DNA of 24,729 nucleotides. Source: Gammaproteobacteria bacterium. GTDB taxonomy: Bacteria; Pseudomonadota; Gammaproteobacteria; Chromatiales; Chromatiaceae. The stretch lies in NCBI GenBank assembly GCA_030620735.1, contig JAUXDV010000004.1, positions 1 to 24,729 on the forward strand, in the 5' to 3' direction. Shown here one piece after another: positions 1 to 7,581 of this stretch (positions within the stretch are counted from its first letter, which is position 1; every line of letters starts with the position of its first letter). The notes beneath the pieces were generated by a model that saw only the letters and a list, made by a program, of their open reading frames with translations, made no database searches and was not told the DNA's origin. The position numbers and the translations under genes were made by a program.

Positions 1-549
1 TGGTGGATCCGGCAGACCATCGAGCGCGCATTGATGAATCAGACGCGCACCATCCGTCTCCCTGTACACGTTGTCAAGGAAGTCAATGTGTGCCTGCGCA
101 CGGCGCGTCAGCTGATGCAGCAGCTTGATCATGAACCGACAGCGCAGGATATCGCAGATGCAACAGGAAAATCTGTCGCCGAGGTGCGCCATCTGCTGAT
201 TCTGAGTGAGCATTCAACCAGCGTGGATGCTCCCGCCGGCAAAGATATTCAGCGCCCGCTGCTGGATACGATTGCCGATATTGCCGGTGAGGATCCGACC
301 GAGGCTTTGTTGAAAGAGGACGTCAAGGATCTTGTCGACGAGTGGCTCGGGCAACTCACCGAGAAGCAGCAGGTGGTTATCGAACGCCGCTTCGGGCTGC
401 ATGGCTACCAGGTTTCAACCCTGGAGCAGGTTGCACGTGAACTCGATGTGACTAGGGAGCGGGTGCGTCAGATACAGCTTGATGCGCTGCGCCGTCTCAG
501 AAAGGTTCTCAGAGAGCAGGGGTTTGACCATGATGAACTGTCAAGCTGA
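1..549 (+). CDS. rpoS: RNA polymerase sigma factor RpoS (C-terminal part)
   Basis: This is the 3' part of the stationary-phase/general stress sigma factor. The frame is open from base 1 and reads WWIRQTIERALMNQTRTIRL, the end of sigma region 2.4 and the start of region 3. About 182 residues are present. They include region 3 (VHVVKEVN, DHEPTAQDIADATG) and region 4 with its -35-binding helix-turn-helix (LEQVARELDVTRERVRQIQ) close to the C-terminus. The RTIRLPVHVVKE stretch and DHEPTA are typical of RpoS rather than RpoD. The start and region 1/2 lie outside the window. It converges with the yqaA-like gene on the minus strand, and a short hairpin lies between them at 566-590. Confidence 0.95.
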   Translation, partial: WWIRQTIERALMNQTRTIRLPVHVVKEVNVCLRTARQLMQQLDHEPTAQDIADATGKSVAEVRHLLILSEHSTSVDAPAGKDIQRPLLDTIADIAGEDPTEALLKEDVKDLVDEWLGQLTEKQQVVIERRFGLHGYQVSTLEQVARELDVTRERVRQIQLDALRRLRKVLREQGFDHDELSS

Positions 550-565
550 TTTGGCATAAATGCTG

Positions 566-590
566 GGGTGCGCTGTCGCTTACGCCACCC
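566..590. terminator. Hairpin between convergent rpoS and yqaA
   Basis: GGGTG (566-570) pairs with CACCC (586-590). Two further CG pairs form if one base is bulged, and the loop is about 10 nt. It sits 17 nt after the rpoS stop and 11 nt before the yqaA stop, so it could end transcription from both sides. There is no good run of T on either strand. The GGGTGCGCT...CCACCCTACG pattern also resembles REP-like intergenic repeats seen in many gammaproteobacteria. The terminator role is inferred from position. Confidence 0.35.
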
Positions 591-600
591 TACGGCTCTT

Positions 601-1020
601 TCAAAACAGCCCGGTCAGCACCAGGTATCTGCCGATCTTGCCGATAGAGACCAGCAGCAGGAATAGTAGAAAAGGGGTCTTGAAAAAACCGGCGATCAAT
701 GTCAATGGATCACCGATGAGCGGAACCCAGGCAAGCAGCAGTGACAACACTCCGTAGTGACGAAACTGCTGCGAGGCGCGTTCGATACTTTTTTCATTAA
801 ATGGAAACCAGGATCTCTGTTTCAACTTCAGCAGGTTGAATCCGAGTATCCAGTTGATTACTGAGCCGGATATATTTCCTGCAGACGCTGAGACGACCAG
901 CAGGGAGGTGTCATACTCTCCGCTTTGCAGCAGGGTGATCAGCACCGCTTCTGATGAGAATGGCAGGATTGTGGCAGCGCCCAGTGCGCTGACAAAGAGG
1001 GTGAGATAGCCGCCGGTCAT
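601..1020 (-). CDS. yqaA: YqaA family (DedA-related) membrane protein
   Basis: A 139-residue integral membrane protein of the YqaA family (SNARE-associated/DedA-like fold), close to the usual length of about 140. It shows hydrophobic stretches near residues 5-25, 45-60, 90-112 and 113-135. Family-like segments include FVSALGAATILPFSSEAVL near the N-terminus, GNISGSVINWILG in the middle and PLIGDPLTLIAGFF later. The molecular function of YqaA proteins is poorly defined; DedA relatives are linked to lipid-carrier or membrane homeostasis. It lies 82 bp downstream of the VWA gene on the same strand and may be co-transcribed with it. In many gammaproteobacteria a yqaA-like gene sits near rpoS, which fits its position here. 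The ATG at 1020 has only a weak Shine-Dalgarno sequence. Confidence 0.8.
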   Translation of the reverse strand: MTGGYLTLFVSALGAATILPFSSEAVLITLLQSGEYDTSLLVVSASAGNISGSVINWILGFNLLKLKQRSWFPFNEKSIERASQQFRHYGVLSLLLAWVPLIGDPLTLIAGFFKTPFLLFLLLVSIGKIGRYLVLTGLF

Positions 1021-1102
1021 GTTAACTCGAGCGGATGCGTCAAATATTCCGGGCTTGGTCCCGCTTCCCTGCTCTCTATCAAGCCGCTAAATCCAGGCAA
1101 AA

Positions 1103-1933
1103 TCACTTTTTAATGACTGCTTCCTGAAAACTGTCGAGTGTGGAGGGGGGCGATTTGGCAAGCACTTCGCTGAGCCCCTGCTTCAGCGCCGCGAGGTTGT
1201 TGGCCGCACGGTAGCTGATGAACCCGGGCTGATCAAGGCTGTGATCAGCGCCGCTGCAGAAACCGATAGTGTGGAGATTGACTGGCGACTCCAACAACAT
1301 GCGGCGTACGACAGCGGCAGGATCCTCCCCCTCGGTAGCCATGCCTCCTGAAATTACAACCACATGATACTCGCCATATCCCAGTTGACGCTCTCCCTGG
1401 CTGACCATCTCGGCATAGGCGTGGTGAATGGCTGATCGCAGCGGCGTGGCGCCTCCGGGAACCATTTGAGAGAGCATAACAGTGTTGAGACTGACTTCGC
1501 TCTGCAGCGGAATTATCTCCATGATGCGGTTATTATTAAACACGGATACGCCTATGTTGGAGCCTTGCGGAACAGCATCGATGAATGTCGAGAGGGCATC
1601 GATAGCATCGGCCAGGTTGTTTCTGCCGCCGTTGCACTCACTCTCTGCCATTCTGGCCGAGGCGTCGAGAATCACATAGTAGTTATGTTTCAACAGATCG
1701 ATAGAATCTGAGAAGTTGTTACCGGAGCCCGGGAGTGGGGGCCAGTCGTTGCGTGCAGGTTGTTCGGCATACATAACCATGGGCGGCGGTTCGGGGCTGA
1801 TAATCACGACCGGTTCATCCGGCCACAGATTCCAAAGCAGCGCAATGACGAGAGTGACAAGGGCGAGCCACAGTAAAGGAGAGTTCTTTCTGCGGGGACG
1901 GGATGCCACGCCTCTTTTTTTATTACGCGTCAT
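1103..1933 (-). CDS. Membrane-anchored VWA-domain protein with degenerate MIDAS
   Basis: A 276-residue protein with an Arg/Lys-rich N-terminus (residues 1-17), one transmembrane helix (about 20-37, LLWLALVTLVIALLWNLW), a Pro-rich linker (about 40-70) and a von Willebrand factor A domain (about 83-260). This topology puts the VWA domain in the periplasm. The domain opens with YYVILDASARMAES. The canonical DxSxS metal motif appears as D90-A-S92-A-R94, so the second Ser is Arg. The Thr in GGATPL (T163) is kept. The usual ISDG is ISGG (G196 instead of Asp), so metal binding is probably weakened or lost. VWA domains usually mediate protein-protein contacts. The gene starts 15 bp after the PBP-OmpA gene ends, with AGGAG just upstream of ATG, so the two are almost certainly co-transcribed. 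Exact function is unknown. Confidence 0.85.
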   Translation of the reverse strand: MTRNKKRGVASRPRRKNSPLLWLALVTLVIALLWNLWPDEPVVIISPEPPPMVMYAEQPARNDWPPLPGSGNNFSDSIDLLKHNYYVILDASARMAESECNGGRNNLADAIDALSTFIDAVPQGSNIGVSVFNNNRIMEIIPLQSEVSLNTVMLSQMVPGGATPLRSAIHHAYAEMVSQGERQLGYGEYHVVVISGGMATEGEDPAAVVRRMLLESPVNLHTIGFCSGADHSLDQPGFISYRAANNLAALKQGLSEVLAKSPPSTLDSFQEAVIKK

Positions 1934-1948
1934 GAGACTCCTGCTCCT

Positions 1949-3661
1949 CTAGAGCGGGTTGGAGTGTGATGATTCGGCTTCAACCTGAAGGATGCGGAAT
2001 ACAACGCGCATGTTGTCGCTCCACTCTTTTTCGCTTGTTGGAGCACAGGGTTCACTGCCGCAAATCCCGGATTTGGGTTTGGCAATGCCCTGACCGGAAG
2101 CTGTAAACTGATTCTGGTTCAGTGTGACGCCGTGGCTCAACGCGTAGCTGATGAGGCTGTCCCGTACTGCAACCGAGCGCGACAGGCTGAGGTTTTTGGC
2201 GGATTGTTTGATGTGTCCGAGAACCAGTGGACTCTCACCACTCCTCTTCTTGCGCAGATATCCCAACGGGTCGCTATGCCCCTCGATGGTGATCAGGGCG
2301 CCTGCATAGGTTGATGCATATTCAAGCGCCTTTTTGAAGGCATCCTGGTAGATGTTTTCAGGGAAGCTGTTCTGGTTCGGCTCAAACAAGATCTCAAATG
2401 AGAACAGCTCACCCTCGATCAGAGTACCCTGCCACTGCTTTTGTGCGACAACCGCGGCAGCCTCCTGTCGATTGAATCGAGGCGAGGATGTTGAGCCGAT
2501 CAGGCTCAGGCCGTCATGCAGTTGCGAATAATCCCAGCTGGCGCCTGGCAGGGGGATCCTGCTTTCAATGAGTCCCAGCGAGATGAAGGCTGGTTGTATC
2601 TCACTGGTCAAGTGCGCCAGGGAGCGGAGGAAAGTCGGGCTTTCGAAAAAATTGACATTGCCCTGCCAGCCGGCAAGTTCACAGTCAGCATAGAGACTTT
2701 CAACATCGGCTGCAGTTTCGCTCTCGAGCAGCAGCAGCGCAGCAGCTGACATCAACTGCTGATAGTCGCTGTTGCGTGATTGTTTGTCGGCAACCAGCGT
2801 TTGCAGCTCTTCACCGGCTTTCAATAGAGCGTGTACAAACTGCTGCACCTCTTTACGATGCGATTGCAGATAGTCGCTGCGCACAGCATAGACATCGGTA
2901 ATCATGCGGCTGGCCGTGCGTGTGGAGAGTAAAACCCGTGCGCCGCGTACAGAATTTCCAGCATCGGCAGCAAGGCCGGATGTCAGTGCTGCCGCATCAC
3001 GAGTGATAACGAAAGCCGCATCGACATCATCCTGCTGAAATGCCGCCATTGGCGAGTTTTCCGCGCCTGTCAGATCCGGCAGCCAGCGCAGCAAAACGTC
3101 CTTGACCGTCAAACCGGCATCTCCGAGAATCCTGGCCATGTATTCGACATGCGGACCATAGGCCTGCAATGCGATGGTCTTGCCCCTGAGGCTCTTCGCC
3201 GAGTCGATGCCTGGTTTGACGACAAGGGCATCACCTCCAGTCGACCAGCTCATCTGATAGATCATCACCGGTTTGGTACGGGGATCCTGCGATAGTGCCT
3301 CGGCCGCCATGTTGATCATACCGACGGTGCCGCGCAGATAGGGGGATTTTCCTGCCAGGTAGTTTATTAGCTGTGCAGAGAAGCTCTCCTCACGAACAAG
3401 CTGATAATCCAGTTTGGCCTTGCTGAAGATGCTTCCGGGTTGGGTCTGTGCCTGGCCGCCATTGGCAAGAATGGTGGCAATATCAGCACACCGTGAATTC
3501 ACGGGCAGTCGTATGTGTGCATCCTTCCTGATTTCAGCAACAGCGGCGCCAGCAACGATCCTGCTCAACGGCTCGGGATTGACATAGTGTGGTGCGGCCG
3601 CAGCAGGCAGCGTCCACAGCGTGAGTACTGCGATGAAAAGTAGATGAATGGGGCGAGTCAT
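1949..3661 (-). CDS. Secreted fusion: periplasmic substrate-binding domain + OmpA-like domain
   Basis: A 570-residue exported protein. I chose the ATG at 3661 because AAGGA lies 4 nt upstream and translation begins directly with a signal peptide (MTRPIHLLFIAVLTLWTLPAAAA). The open frame extends upstream to 3739, but the upstream ATGs have no Shine-Dalgarno and would bury the signal peptide. Residues ~30-350 resemble an ABC-transporter/NMT1-type periplasmic binding domain (GGDALVVKPGIDSAKSLRGK, VDAAFVITRDAA). Residues ~415-560 form an OmpA-like peptidoglycan-binding domain (ITIEGHSDPLGYL, NLSLSRSVAVRD, FTASGQGIAKP, NMRVVFRI), with the expected Asp and Arg around 464 and 495. No ABC permease or ATPase is nearby, so it is probably a wall-anchored sensor or adaptor rather than an uptake component. 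The VWA gene follows 15 bp downstream. Confidence 0.85.
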   Translation of the reverse strand: MTRPIHLLFIAVLTLWTLPAAAAPHYVNPEPLSRIVAGAAVAEIRKDAHIRLPVNSRCADIATILANGGQAQTQPGSIFSKAKLDYQLVREESFSAQLINYLAGKSPYLRGTVGMINMAAEALSQDPRTKPVMIYQMSWSTGGDALVVKPGIDSAKSLRGKTIALQAYGPHVEYMARILGDAGLTVKDVLLRWLPDLTGAENSPMAAFQQDDVDAAFVITRDAAALTSGLAADAGNSVRGARVLLSTRTASRMITDVYAVRSDYLQSHRKEVQQFVHALLKAGEELQTLVADKQSRNSDYQQLMSAAALLLLESETAADVESLYADCELAGWQGNVNFFESPTFLRSLAHLTSEIQPAFISLGLIESRIPLPGASWDYSQLHDGLSLIGSTSSPRFNRQEAAAVVAQKQWQGTLIEGELFSFEILFEPNQNSFPENIYQDAFKKALEYASTYAGALITIEGHSDPLGYLRKKRSGESPLVLGHIKQSAKNLSLSRSVAVRDSLISYALSHGVTLNQNQFTASGQGIAKPKSGICGSEPCAPTSEKEWSDNMRVVFRILQVEAESSHSNPL

Positions 3662-3753
3662 CGTTTCCTTCATATTGAATGATGGGATTAGCAAGCGCCG
3701 CATATCGTGCCATAAATCGTTTTCTCTGTACATTGGCAAAGAGAAGAAATTGT

Positions 3754-3785
3754 CTCGTCACTGCGGCGTATGCCGCAGGGACGAG
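3754..3785 (-). terminator. Strong hairpin just after the 70-aa gene
   Basis: CTGCGGC (3761-3767) and GCCGCAG (3772-3778) pair perfectly around a 4-nt loop. Outer arms CTCGTC (3754-3759) and GACGAG (3780-3785) extend the stem to 13 pairs with one mismatch region. On the minus strand it begins 4 nt after the stop codon of the short gene and is followed by a T-rich but interrupted tail. It may be a terminator or attenuator that lowers transcription into the PBP-OmpA gene starting at 3661. Confidence 0.45.
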
Positions 3786-3789
3786 GTTG

Positions 3790-4002
3790 CTAATGCAATA
3801 TCGGAGGATCTCCTCTATTTTCAGAGTACCGATTTTGATCGGTCAATAGAGACTCCAATCTGGATTCTGCACGATCCAGCGCTTCAAATGCACGCTGATG
3901 CACGGGTTCATCTCTGCTTTCGCGCCACCTGGAGACGAAATCTGTCCAGAAATCGATTTCTGCACACAGTTCATTTTCTGTTTGCTCTATCAATATGCTC
4001 AT
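3790..4002 (-). CDS. Small hypothetical protein, predicted helical
   Basis: A 70-residue charged protein that I do not recognise. It contains long stretches expected to be helical (EIDFWTDFVSRWRESRDE, HQRAFEALDRAESRLESLL) with a heptad-like spacing of hydrophobic residues. It has no signal peptide or membrane segment. Support for a real gene: protein-like composition, ATG at 4002 with a weak GAAG upstream, the same strand as the PBP-OmpA gene 129 bp downstream, and a strong hairpin only 4 nt past its stop codon. It could be the first gene of the envelope operon. The alternative is a chance frame; the opposite strand carries only shadow frames. Confidence 0.5.
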   Translation of the reverse strand: MSILIEQTENELCAEIDFWTDFVSRWRESRDEPVHQRAFEALDRAESRLESLLTDQNRYSENRGDPPILH

Positions 4003-4241
4003 GATCTTCTGTTTCCCGGGATACGCATTTTGCTATCTCTTGCTCAAAATTAAAAAACAGTTAGAGTTTAACCCTGTTGCGGTAGTTAACCGTTAACAAT
4101 CCGCGCCAAACTGTTGACCCTGTCACTTTAATCTCTTGTTTCCGCTGCTTGCTCCTCGATATTTTCAACAATTGAGAAATATTGGATCAATGATCTTGGG
4201 TATACTCATGCTTTGATCGCACTATCCGCAGCTATACGGCC

Positions 4242-5063
4242 ATGAACTGGAAACCTGTTCCTCATCTCGATTTTGCAGATATACGTTATGAACATGATAA
4301 TGGCGTCGCCAAGATCACCATCAACCGCCCGGAGGTGCGTAACGCCTTTCGTCCGGAAACCGTGAATGAACTCATCGATGCATTCCGTCATGCGCACATG
4401 GCTGAAGAGATCGGCGTGATTATTCTTACCGGCGCGGGTGACAAGGCCTTCTGCTCGGGGGGCGATCAGAAGGTGCGTGGCGAGCAGGGAGGGTATAAAG
4501 ATGCGCAGGGCGTGCAACACCTGAATGTGCTGGAGTTGCAACGCCAGATCAGGAGTCTGCCGAAGCCTGTCATCGCCATGGTTGCCGGCTACGCCATTGG
4601 CGGTGGACACGTTTTGCATCTTGTGTGTGATCTGACGATTGCAGCAGAGAACGCCGTATTTGGACAAACAGGCCCCAAAGTGGGCAGTTTTGATGCTGGC
4701 CTCGGTTCATCGATACTGGCACGCACCGTGGGCCAGAAAAAAGCCAAGGAGATCTGGTTCCTGTGCCGCCAGTATGATGCACAAGCGGCGTTGCAAATGG
4801 GACTGGTGAACACTGTCGTACCACTTGAGGATCTGGAAGCGGAGACATTGGGCTGGTGCCGTCAGATATTGCAGCACTCTCCCACTGCCCTGCGTGTCCT
4901 AAAGGCGGCCTTTAATGCCGATACCGATGGCGCTGCAGGGATTCAGGAGTTGGCCGGCAACGCCACTGCACTTTTCTATATGACAGCGGAGGCGCAGGAG
5001 GGACGTGATGCCTTTGTCGAAAAGCGCACTCCCGACTTCAGTCGATTTCCCCGCCGCCCATGA
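4242..5063 (+). CDS. menB: 1,4-dihydroxy-2-naphthoyl-CoA synthase MenB
   Basis: A cytosolic crotonase-fold enzyme of menaquinone synthesis that cyclises o-succinylbenzoyl-CoA to 1,4-dihydroxy-2-naphthoyl-CoA. It has 273 residues, within the family range. Visible motifs are TINRPEVRNAFRP (27-38), the oxyanion-hole region FCSGGDQ (70-75), AGYAIGGGHVLHLVCDLTIA (115-134) and the MenB signature QTGPKVGSFDAG (142-153) with catalytic Ser149 and Asp151. WFLCRQYDA (172-180) matches E. coli MenB closely. Gly144 is the type I, bicarbonate-dependent signature; type II enzymes carry an acidic residue there. It is the first gene of a menB-menA-menC-menI run, with menA starting 15 bp downstream. A TATACT box lies at 4201-4206, but I see no good -35 at the right distance and no strong ribosome-binding site. 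Confidence 0.96.
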   Translation: MNWKPVPHLDFADIRYEHDNGVAKITINRPEVRNAFRPETVNELIDAFRHAHMAEEIGVIILTGAGDKAFCSGGDQKVRGEQGGYKDAQGVQHLNVLELQRQIRSLPKPVIAMVAGYAIGGGHVLHLVCDLTIAAENAVFGQTGPKVGSFDAGLGSSILARTVGQKKAKEIWFLCRQYDAQAALQMGLVNTVVPLEDLEAETLGWCRQILQHSPTALRVLKAAFNADTDGAAGIQELAGNATALFYMTAEAQEGRDAFVEKRTPDFSRFPRRP

Positions 5064-5078
5064 AGATGCTGCATTGGC

Positions 5079-5948
5079 ATGAATAGAGCAGCGGCCTGGT
5101 TGTCGGCAATACGCCCCAAAACGTTGAGCATGGCCGTTATTCCGCTCATTGTCGCTACATCCCTGGCATGGCGCCAGCAAGCAGTGATTGACTGGCTTGT
5201 TTTTGCAATGACTCTGCTGGCGGCAGTGATGATTCAGGTCGGAACCAATCTACACAACGATGCTTCCGATTTTGAACGCGGCGCAGATACGCAGCAGCGT
5301 CTGGGACCGGCGCGTGCAACTGCGCAGGGATGGCTTTCAGCGAGGCAGGTCAAAAGGGGATCCCTGTTTGCATTTATGACGGCTTTTGCAGCAGGTATCT
5401 ACCTCGTCAGCGTTGGCGGCTGGCCGATTCTGCTGCTGGGAATTGCTGCACTTGTTTCCGCGGCTGCATACTCGGGAGGACCCTGGCCGCTCTCCTACAC
5501 AGGTTTCAGTGAACTCTTTGTCTACCTCTTTTTTGGTGTGGCTGCAGTCATGGGAAGCTATTATCTGCAGACTCTTGAACTCCACTGGATGGCATTTGCA
5601 ATCGGCAGCGCACTGGGTATGCTTGCCGCAGCGGTGCTGGTGGTCAATAACACTCGTGACATCGATGCAGACCGGCATGCCGGAAGACGCACCCTGGCTG
5701 TGCGTTTTGGCACAGGATTCTCGTCTATCGAATACCTGCTGTTGTTGATGCTGCCCTTTTTGCTGCCGCTTGTGATGACCGGAGTCCGGTTTCGCTGGCT
5801 GCCCCTGCTGCTATTGCCATGGGCTGTGGTACTGATCCTGCGTTTTTATCGTCAACCGCATGGGGTTGAGATGAATTCAATACTTGTGCAGACAGCACAG
5901 CTGCAGCTGCTGTTTGGAGTGCTGGTTGCTGTAGCGCTGTTGTTGTGA
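5079..5948 (+). CDS. menA: 1,4-dihydroxy-2-naphthoate polyprenyltransferase MenA
   Basis: An inner-membrane UbiA-superfamily prenyltransferase that joins a polyprenyl chain to 1,4-dihydroxy-2-naphthoate to give demethylmenaquinone. It has 289 residues, the usual length, with about eight or nine hydrophobic segments. The first Asp-rich motif is NLHNDASDFERGAD (57-70). The second is NNTRDIDADRHAGRRTLAVR (190-209). These bind the prenyl diphosphate through Mg2+. The N-terminal WLSAIRPKTL is also typical of MenA. It follows menB by 15 bp, and its TGA overlaps the GTG start of menC by 4 nt, indicating translational coupling. Confidence 0.95.
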   Translation: MNRAAAWLSAIRPKTLSMAVIPLIVATSLAWRQQAVIDWLVFAMTLLAAVMIQVGTNLHNDASDFERGADTQQRLGPARATAQGWLSARQVKRGSLFAFMTAFAAGIYLVSVGGWPILLLGIAALVSAAAYSGGPWPLSYTGFSELFVYLFFGVAAVMGSYYLQTLELHWMAFAIGSALGMLAAAVLVVNNTRDIDADRHAGRRTLAVRFGTGFSSIEYLLLLMLPFLLPLVMTGVRFRWLPLLLLPWAVVLILRFYRQPHGVEMNSILVQTAQLQLLFGVLVAVALLL

Positions 5949-7009
5949 AAATCAGGCTGCTTCCATATTCACTTCCATTCTCAACCCCCTGGCATACGGC
6001 GCAGGGAGTGCTGCATTCGCGCGATGGTTGGCTGGTGAAGATCAGTACGGCTGATGGCGTAACAGGGTGGGGCGATTGCGCGCCTCCCTCCTGGTTGGGA
6101 ACTGAGCAAGTATCTGCAGCTGACAGCGATTTGCAGCGGCTTCAGCGGCAACTGAGCGGCCTTGATCTTCTCTCGGCCTTAGAGTGTTTGGGAAGCACCG
6201 AAGAGATCTCCTCGGCCGCTCGATTCGCGTTTGAAACGGCTCTGCTTGACCTGCTGTTACAACAGCAATCACTCCCATTATCCCGCTTGCTGAATCTGCA
6301 GGCAGCGCCCATGGTAGAGGTCAATGCCGCTGTCGGCACTATCACACAGCTCTCTGATATGCAGATGATGCGGGTAGTGGATGGCGGAATGAAGGTTCTT
6401 AAATTCAAGGCAGGCGTCGCAGGGGTGCACGAGGAGATCATCAGGCTGCAGCAAATTGCAAGGCTGTTGCCCGAGGGAGTCAGATTGCGTATCGACGCCA
6501 ACCAGGCCTGGACAATGGATGATGCGTTGTTCTTTTTTCAGGGAAGTGAAAAGCTGCCGATTGAATCCGTCGAAGAGCCACTGCGAAACCCTGATGTTGA
6601 AGCGTGGCGAAGTCTGGCTAAATGTACCCGCATACCGTTGGCAGCAGATGAATCTCTGCTGACCACTGATATTGAAGCGCTGCTGGAGAGTGGCTGCATC
6701 AGCCGTGTGGTTCTCAAACCAACCATGCTTGGTGGATTGCGCCGTTGTATGGATCTTCATGAAAAAGCAGCAGATGCAGGTGTTCAAAGTGTCGTAACCA
6801 CGACACTGGAGAGCGCTGTCGGTGTATGGGCCTGTGTGCATCTGGCGGCTGCAGTTGATCCCATGCAGCGAATTGCGCATGGCCTGGCAACATCATCATG
6901 GTTCTCTGAAAATGTTGGCAAGCCGCCGGAAATTAAAAATGGAAAAATCCTGTTGCCTGAAAAGCTGGGTGTGACGTATTCAGGGTGTACCGGTAGAGGG
7001 CCAGGGTGA
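5945..7009 (+). CDS. menC: o-Succinylbenzoate synthase MenC
   Basis: An enolase-superfamily dehydratase converting SHCHC to o-succinylbenzoate. The frame begins at a GTG (5945) that overlaps the menA stop by 4 nt, and it has 354 residues. The active-site layout is complete: KFK (K153, K155) as catalytic lysines, D184 in RIDANQAW, the E210-E211-P212 metal segment, D235 in AADES and K258 in VVLKPTMLGG. The N-terminal capping domain is about residues 1-115 and the barrel about 120-325. About 20 extra residues at the C-terminus (GVTYSGCTGRGPG) look unstructured. It is cytosolic and works before MenE, which lies about 2.2 kb away on the opposite strand. Confidence 0.94.
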   Translation: MKIRLLPYSLPFSTPWHTAQGVLHSRDGWLVKISTADGVTGWGDCAPPSWLGTEQVSAADSDLQRLQRQLSGLDLLSALECLGSTEEISSAARFAFETALLDLLLQQQSLPLSRLLNLQAAPMVEVNAAVGTITQLSDMQMMRVVDGGMKVLKFKAGVAGVHEEIIRLQQIARLLPEGVRLRIDANQAWTMDDALFFFQGSEKLPIESVEEPLRNPDVEAWRSLAKCTRIPLAADESLLTTDIEALLESGCISRVVLKPTMLGGLRRCMDLHEKAADAGVQSVVTTTLESAVGVWACVHLAAAVDPMQRIAHGLATSSWFSENVGKPPEIKNGKILLPEKLGVTYSGCTGRGPG

Positions 7010-7052
7010 GGGAGCAGAAAGACGATTTCCTTCGTCCAAGATCAAATAGTTA

Positions 7053-7478
7053 ATGGATAACAACATGAAATTTTACGACTACCGTTTCCGTGTGCCGATG
7101 CACCATGTTGATCATGCGGGCGTGCTGTTTTATGCCAATCTTTTCCTCCATGCCCATGACGCGTGGGAGCATTTCATGCATAGTCAGGATGCTGATCTGG
7201 CGCTGTTGATCAAAGCTGGAGAATGGCGTATTCCTATTGTGCACACAGAAGCTGACTACACGCAGCCGATGCGTCATGGTGATGAAATCGATATCCGACT
7301 GCAGATAGATCATCTCGGTCGATCTTCCATTCGTGTGATATACACCTTTGTTGATCAGGATGGAGAGCAGTTGGCGGTCGCACGAACCACCCATGTGTTC
7401 GTCAATGCCGCCACGAACCACTCCTCGGAGATCCCCGCTGATCTGCGCAAACGGCTTCAAAATTATGCAGCAAACTGA
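7053..7478 (+). CDS. menI: 1,4-dihydroxy-2-naphthoyl-CoA hydrolase MenI (4HBT hotdog fold)
   Basis: A 141-residue hotdog-fold thioesterase. The N-terminal FYDYRFRVPMHHVDHAGVLF followed by YANLFLHAHDAWEHF is the 4HBT-type signature, with Asp20 in VDHAG as the likely catalytic residue. Given its place 43 bp after menC in a men operon, the expected job is hydrolysis of 1,4-dihydroxy-2-naphthoyl-CoA, the product of MenB, to give the substrate of MenA. A second start, ATG at 7065, gives MKFYDYRF and lies 6-7 nt after GGA, so the true protein may be 137 residues. The function rests on family plus context; a general acyl-CoA thioesterase remains possible but less likely. Confidence 0.85.
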   Translation: MDNNMKFYDYRFRVPMHHVDHAGVLFYANLFLHAHDAWEHFMHSQDADLALLIKAGEWRIPIVHTEADYTQPMRHGDEIDIRLQIDHLGRSSIRVIYTFVDQDGEQLAVARTTHVFVNAATNHSSEIPADLRKRLQNYAAN

Positions 7479-7581
7479 TCACCATCCTATGACGGAGGAA
7501 TTTGCACAGGCCAGGGTGTAAGATTTTCCAGCTGCTCACGATCTTTATAGGATAACAGCAATCAATTTCAGGCCATCTGCC

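Noticed and set aside
560..757. 65-aa plus-strand frame after rpoS
   Set aside because: It overlaps the yqaA-like gene on the other strand and has no motif or ribosome-binding site.
3662..3739. 26-residue upstream extension of the PBP-OmpA gene
   Set aside because: It would place the signal peptide internally and has no Shine-Dalgarno sequence, unlike ATG 3661.
6278..6880. 200-aa minus-strand open frame
   Set aside because: It is antisense to menC and shows no protein-like motif pattern.
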